A DNA stretch of 6,696 nt from an uncultured Eubacteriales bacterium (GTDB lineage: Bacteria > Bacillota > Clostridia > TANB77 > CAG-508), in the NCBI GenBank assembly GCA_902766085.1, contig CACXCH010000113.1, positions 1 to 6,696 on the forward strand, given 5' to 3'. The notes beneath the pieces are model-generated. The model searched no databases. It had not been told where the DNA came from and worked only from the letters and a program-made list of their open reading frames with translations. The translations under genes were made by a program, and so were the position numbers. This document shows positions 6,422 to 6,696 of this stretch, one piece after another. The number at the start of each line of letters is the position of its first letter. Position 1 is the first letter of the stretch.

Positions 6422-6483
6422 TCTTACTCGCCCATTAAATATTATACTTTCTGGCCTTTTTAATTATAAACCATTAACCTGTA
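6422..6483 (-). repeat. dispersed repeat, copy 3 (about 62 bp)
   Basis: Read on the minus strand it begins TACAGGTTAATG (6472-6483), has a looser middle, then continues with AAG plus TATAATATTTAAT and GGGCGAGTAAGA down to 6422. The distal part matches bases 1-28 of the window (26 of 28), and the whole of 6432-6483 matches 165-216 without gaps. The central body of the candidate RNA is missing here, so this is a solo end or an internally deleted copy. It contains a perfect TATAAT (6441-6446, minus strand), but no good -35 is spaced correctly before it. Confidence 0.7.
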
Positions 6484-6492
6484 TAGCAAGAA

Positions 6493-6528
6493 AATTAGCT
6501 ATAGCTGATTTTTTAGCTATAGCTAATT
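6493..6528 (-). terminator. hairpin terminator after the partial gene
   Basis: Bases 6493-6506 and 6515-6528 are perfect 14-bp reverse complements with an 8-base loop. On the minus strand the stem begins 21 bases after the stop at 6550 and is followed by TTC after an AATT end, a weak T-tract. Each arm contains the same 12-bp palindrome, TAGCTATAGCTA. Because the stem is AT-rich, efficiency is uncertain. Confidence 0.6.
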
Positions 6529-6549
6529 CTTTGTTAATTCAAAGTATGC

Positions 6550-6696
6550 TTATTCATCATCTTTTTTTATGTTGTCTACTATGATTACAAATGATACTGT
6601 TCCTTTTGTATTTTCGTCTATTCCTGAGAAGTTGTTATAATCATTTGCTAAGTCTTTAAGTGCTTCTGCTCTTTCTTTTAAGTCTTTTACATCTCC
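6550..6696 (-). CDS. C-terminal end of an unidentified protein (partial)
   Basis: A reading frame enters from the right edge and runs 48 codons to a TAA at 6550-6552. The visible end reads GDVKDLKERAEALKDLANDY, then NNFSGIDENTKGTVSFVIIV, then DNIKKDDE. It has a short helical stretch, a compact beta-like part (GTVSFVIIVDNI) and an acidic end. The pattern of a helical region, then Y-N-N-F-S-G, then G-x-V-x-F-[IV] near the C-terminus reminds me of the ends of clostridial YhgE/Pip- or MMPL-like membrane proteins. I recall this only loosely and would not assign a name. The open frame, the stop codon and the hairpin 21 bases downstream support a real gene end. The start and most of the protein lie outside the window. 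Confidence 0.7.
   Translation of the reverse strand, partial: GDVKDLKERAEALKDLANDYNNFSGIDENTKGTVSFVIIVDNIKKDDE

Noticed and set aside
6441..6446. TATAAT in the right repeat as a promoter -10
   Set aside because: The -10 is perfect, but at 17 bases upstream there is only TTATAA, a poor -35. The TTGACA promoter at 6368-6396 is better, so this is only mentioned.
1..6696. tRNA genes, rRNA, CRISPR arrays, prophage genes, transposase genes or defence systems
   Set aside because: No cloverleaf, regularly spaced repeat array, or transposase, integrase or nuclease motif was seen on either strand.

Overview
The window looks like a chromosomal segment of a very AT-rich Gram-positive bacterium, most likely of the class Clostridia. 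This rests on the block gdpP, rplI, dnaB, tilS, all in one direction, on purine-rich Shine-Dalgarno sites and consensus sigma-A promoters, and on AT-biased codon use. The species cannot be named from what is visible.

Every protein gene lies on the minus strand and is read from high to low coordinates. From right to left there is first the C-terminal end of an unidentified gene that runs off the window (6550-6696), followed by a weak hairpin terminator. A copy of a dispersed repeat comes next (6422-6483). Then follow a TTGACA-type promoter and a 246-residue protein of unknown function (5547-6287), closed by a strong terminator at 5513-5544. A second good promoter (5378-5406) opens the housekeeping run: gdpP (c-di-AMP phosphodiesterase), rplI (ribosomal protein bL9), dnaB (replicative helicase) and tilS (tRNA-Ile lysidine synthetase). 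No terminator is visible inside this run, so one polycistronic message is plausible. It would join second-messenger turnover, translation, replication and tRNA modification.

The most interesting part is the left 182 bases. They are distinctly richer in G and C than the surroundings, contain no ORF, and can be folded by eye into a closed, multi-helix RNA with at least one 7-bp pseudoknot. I read this as a structured non-coding RNA of about 180 nt, probably on the plus strand. The raiA RNA family is one candidate identity, but I could not test it. The arms of its closing stem belong to a repeat family also present at 6422-6483, with identical spacing to a second conserved block. The RNA gene may therefore sit in, or derive from, a dispersed or mobile repeat element.

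Other points of interest are a TilS that stops at the end of its middle domain and lacks the usual C-terminal domain, and an orphan coiled-coil protein with its own promoter and terminator. The protein-coding core is otherwise ordinary.
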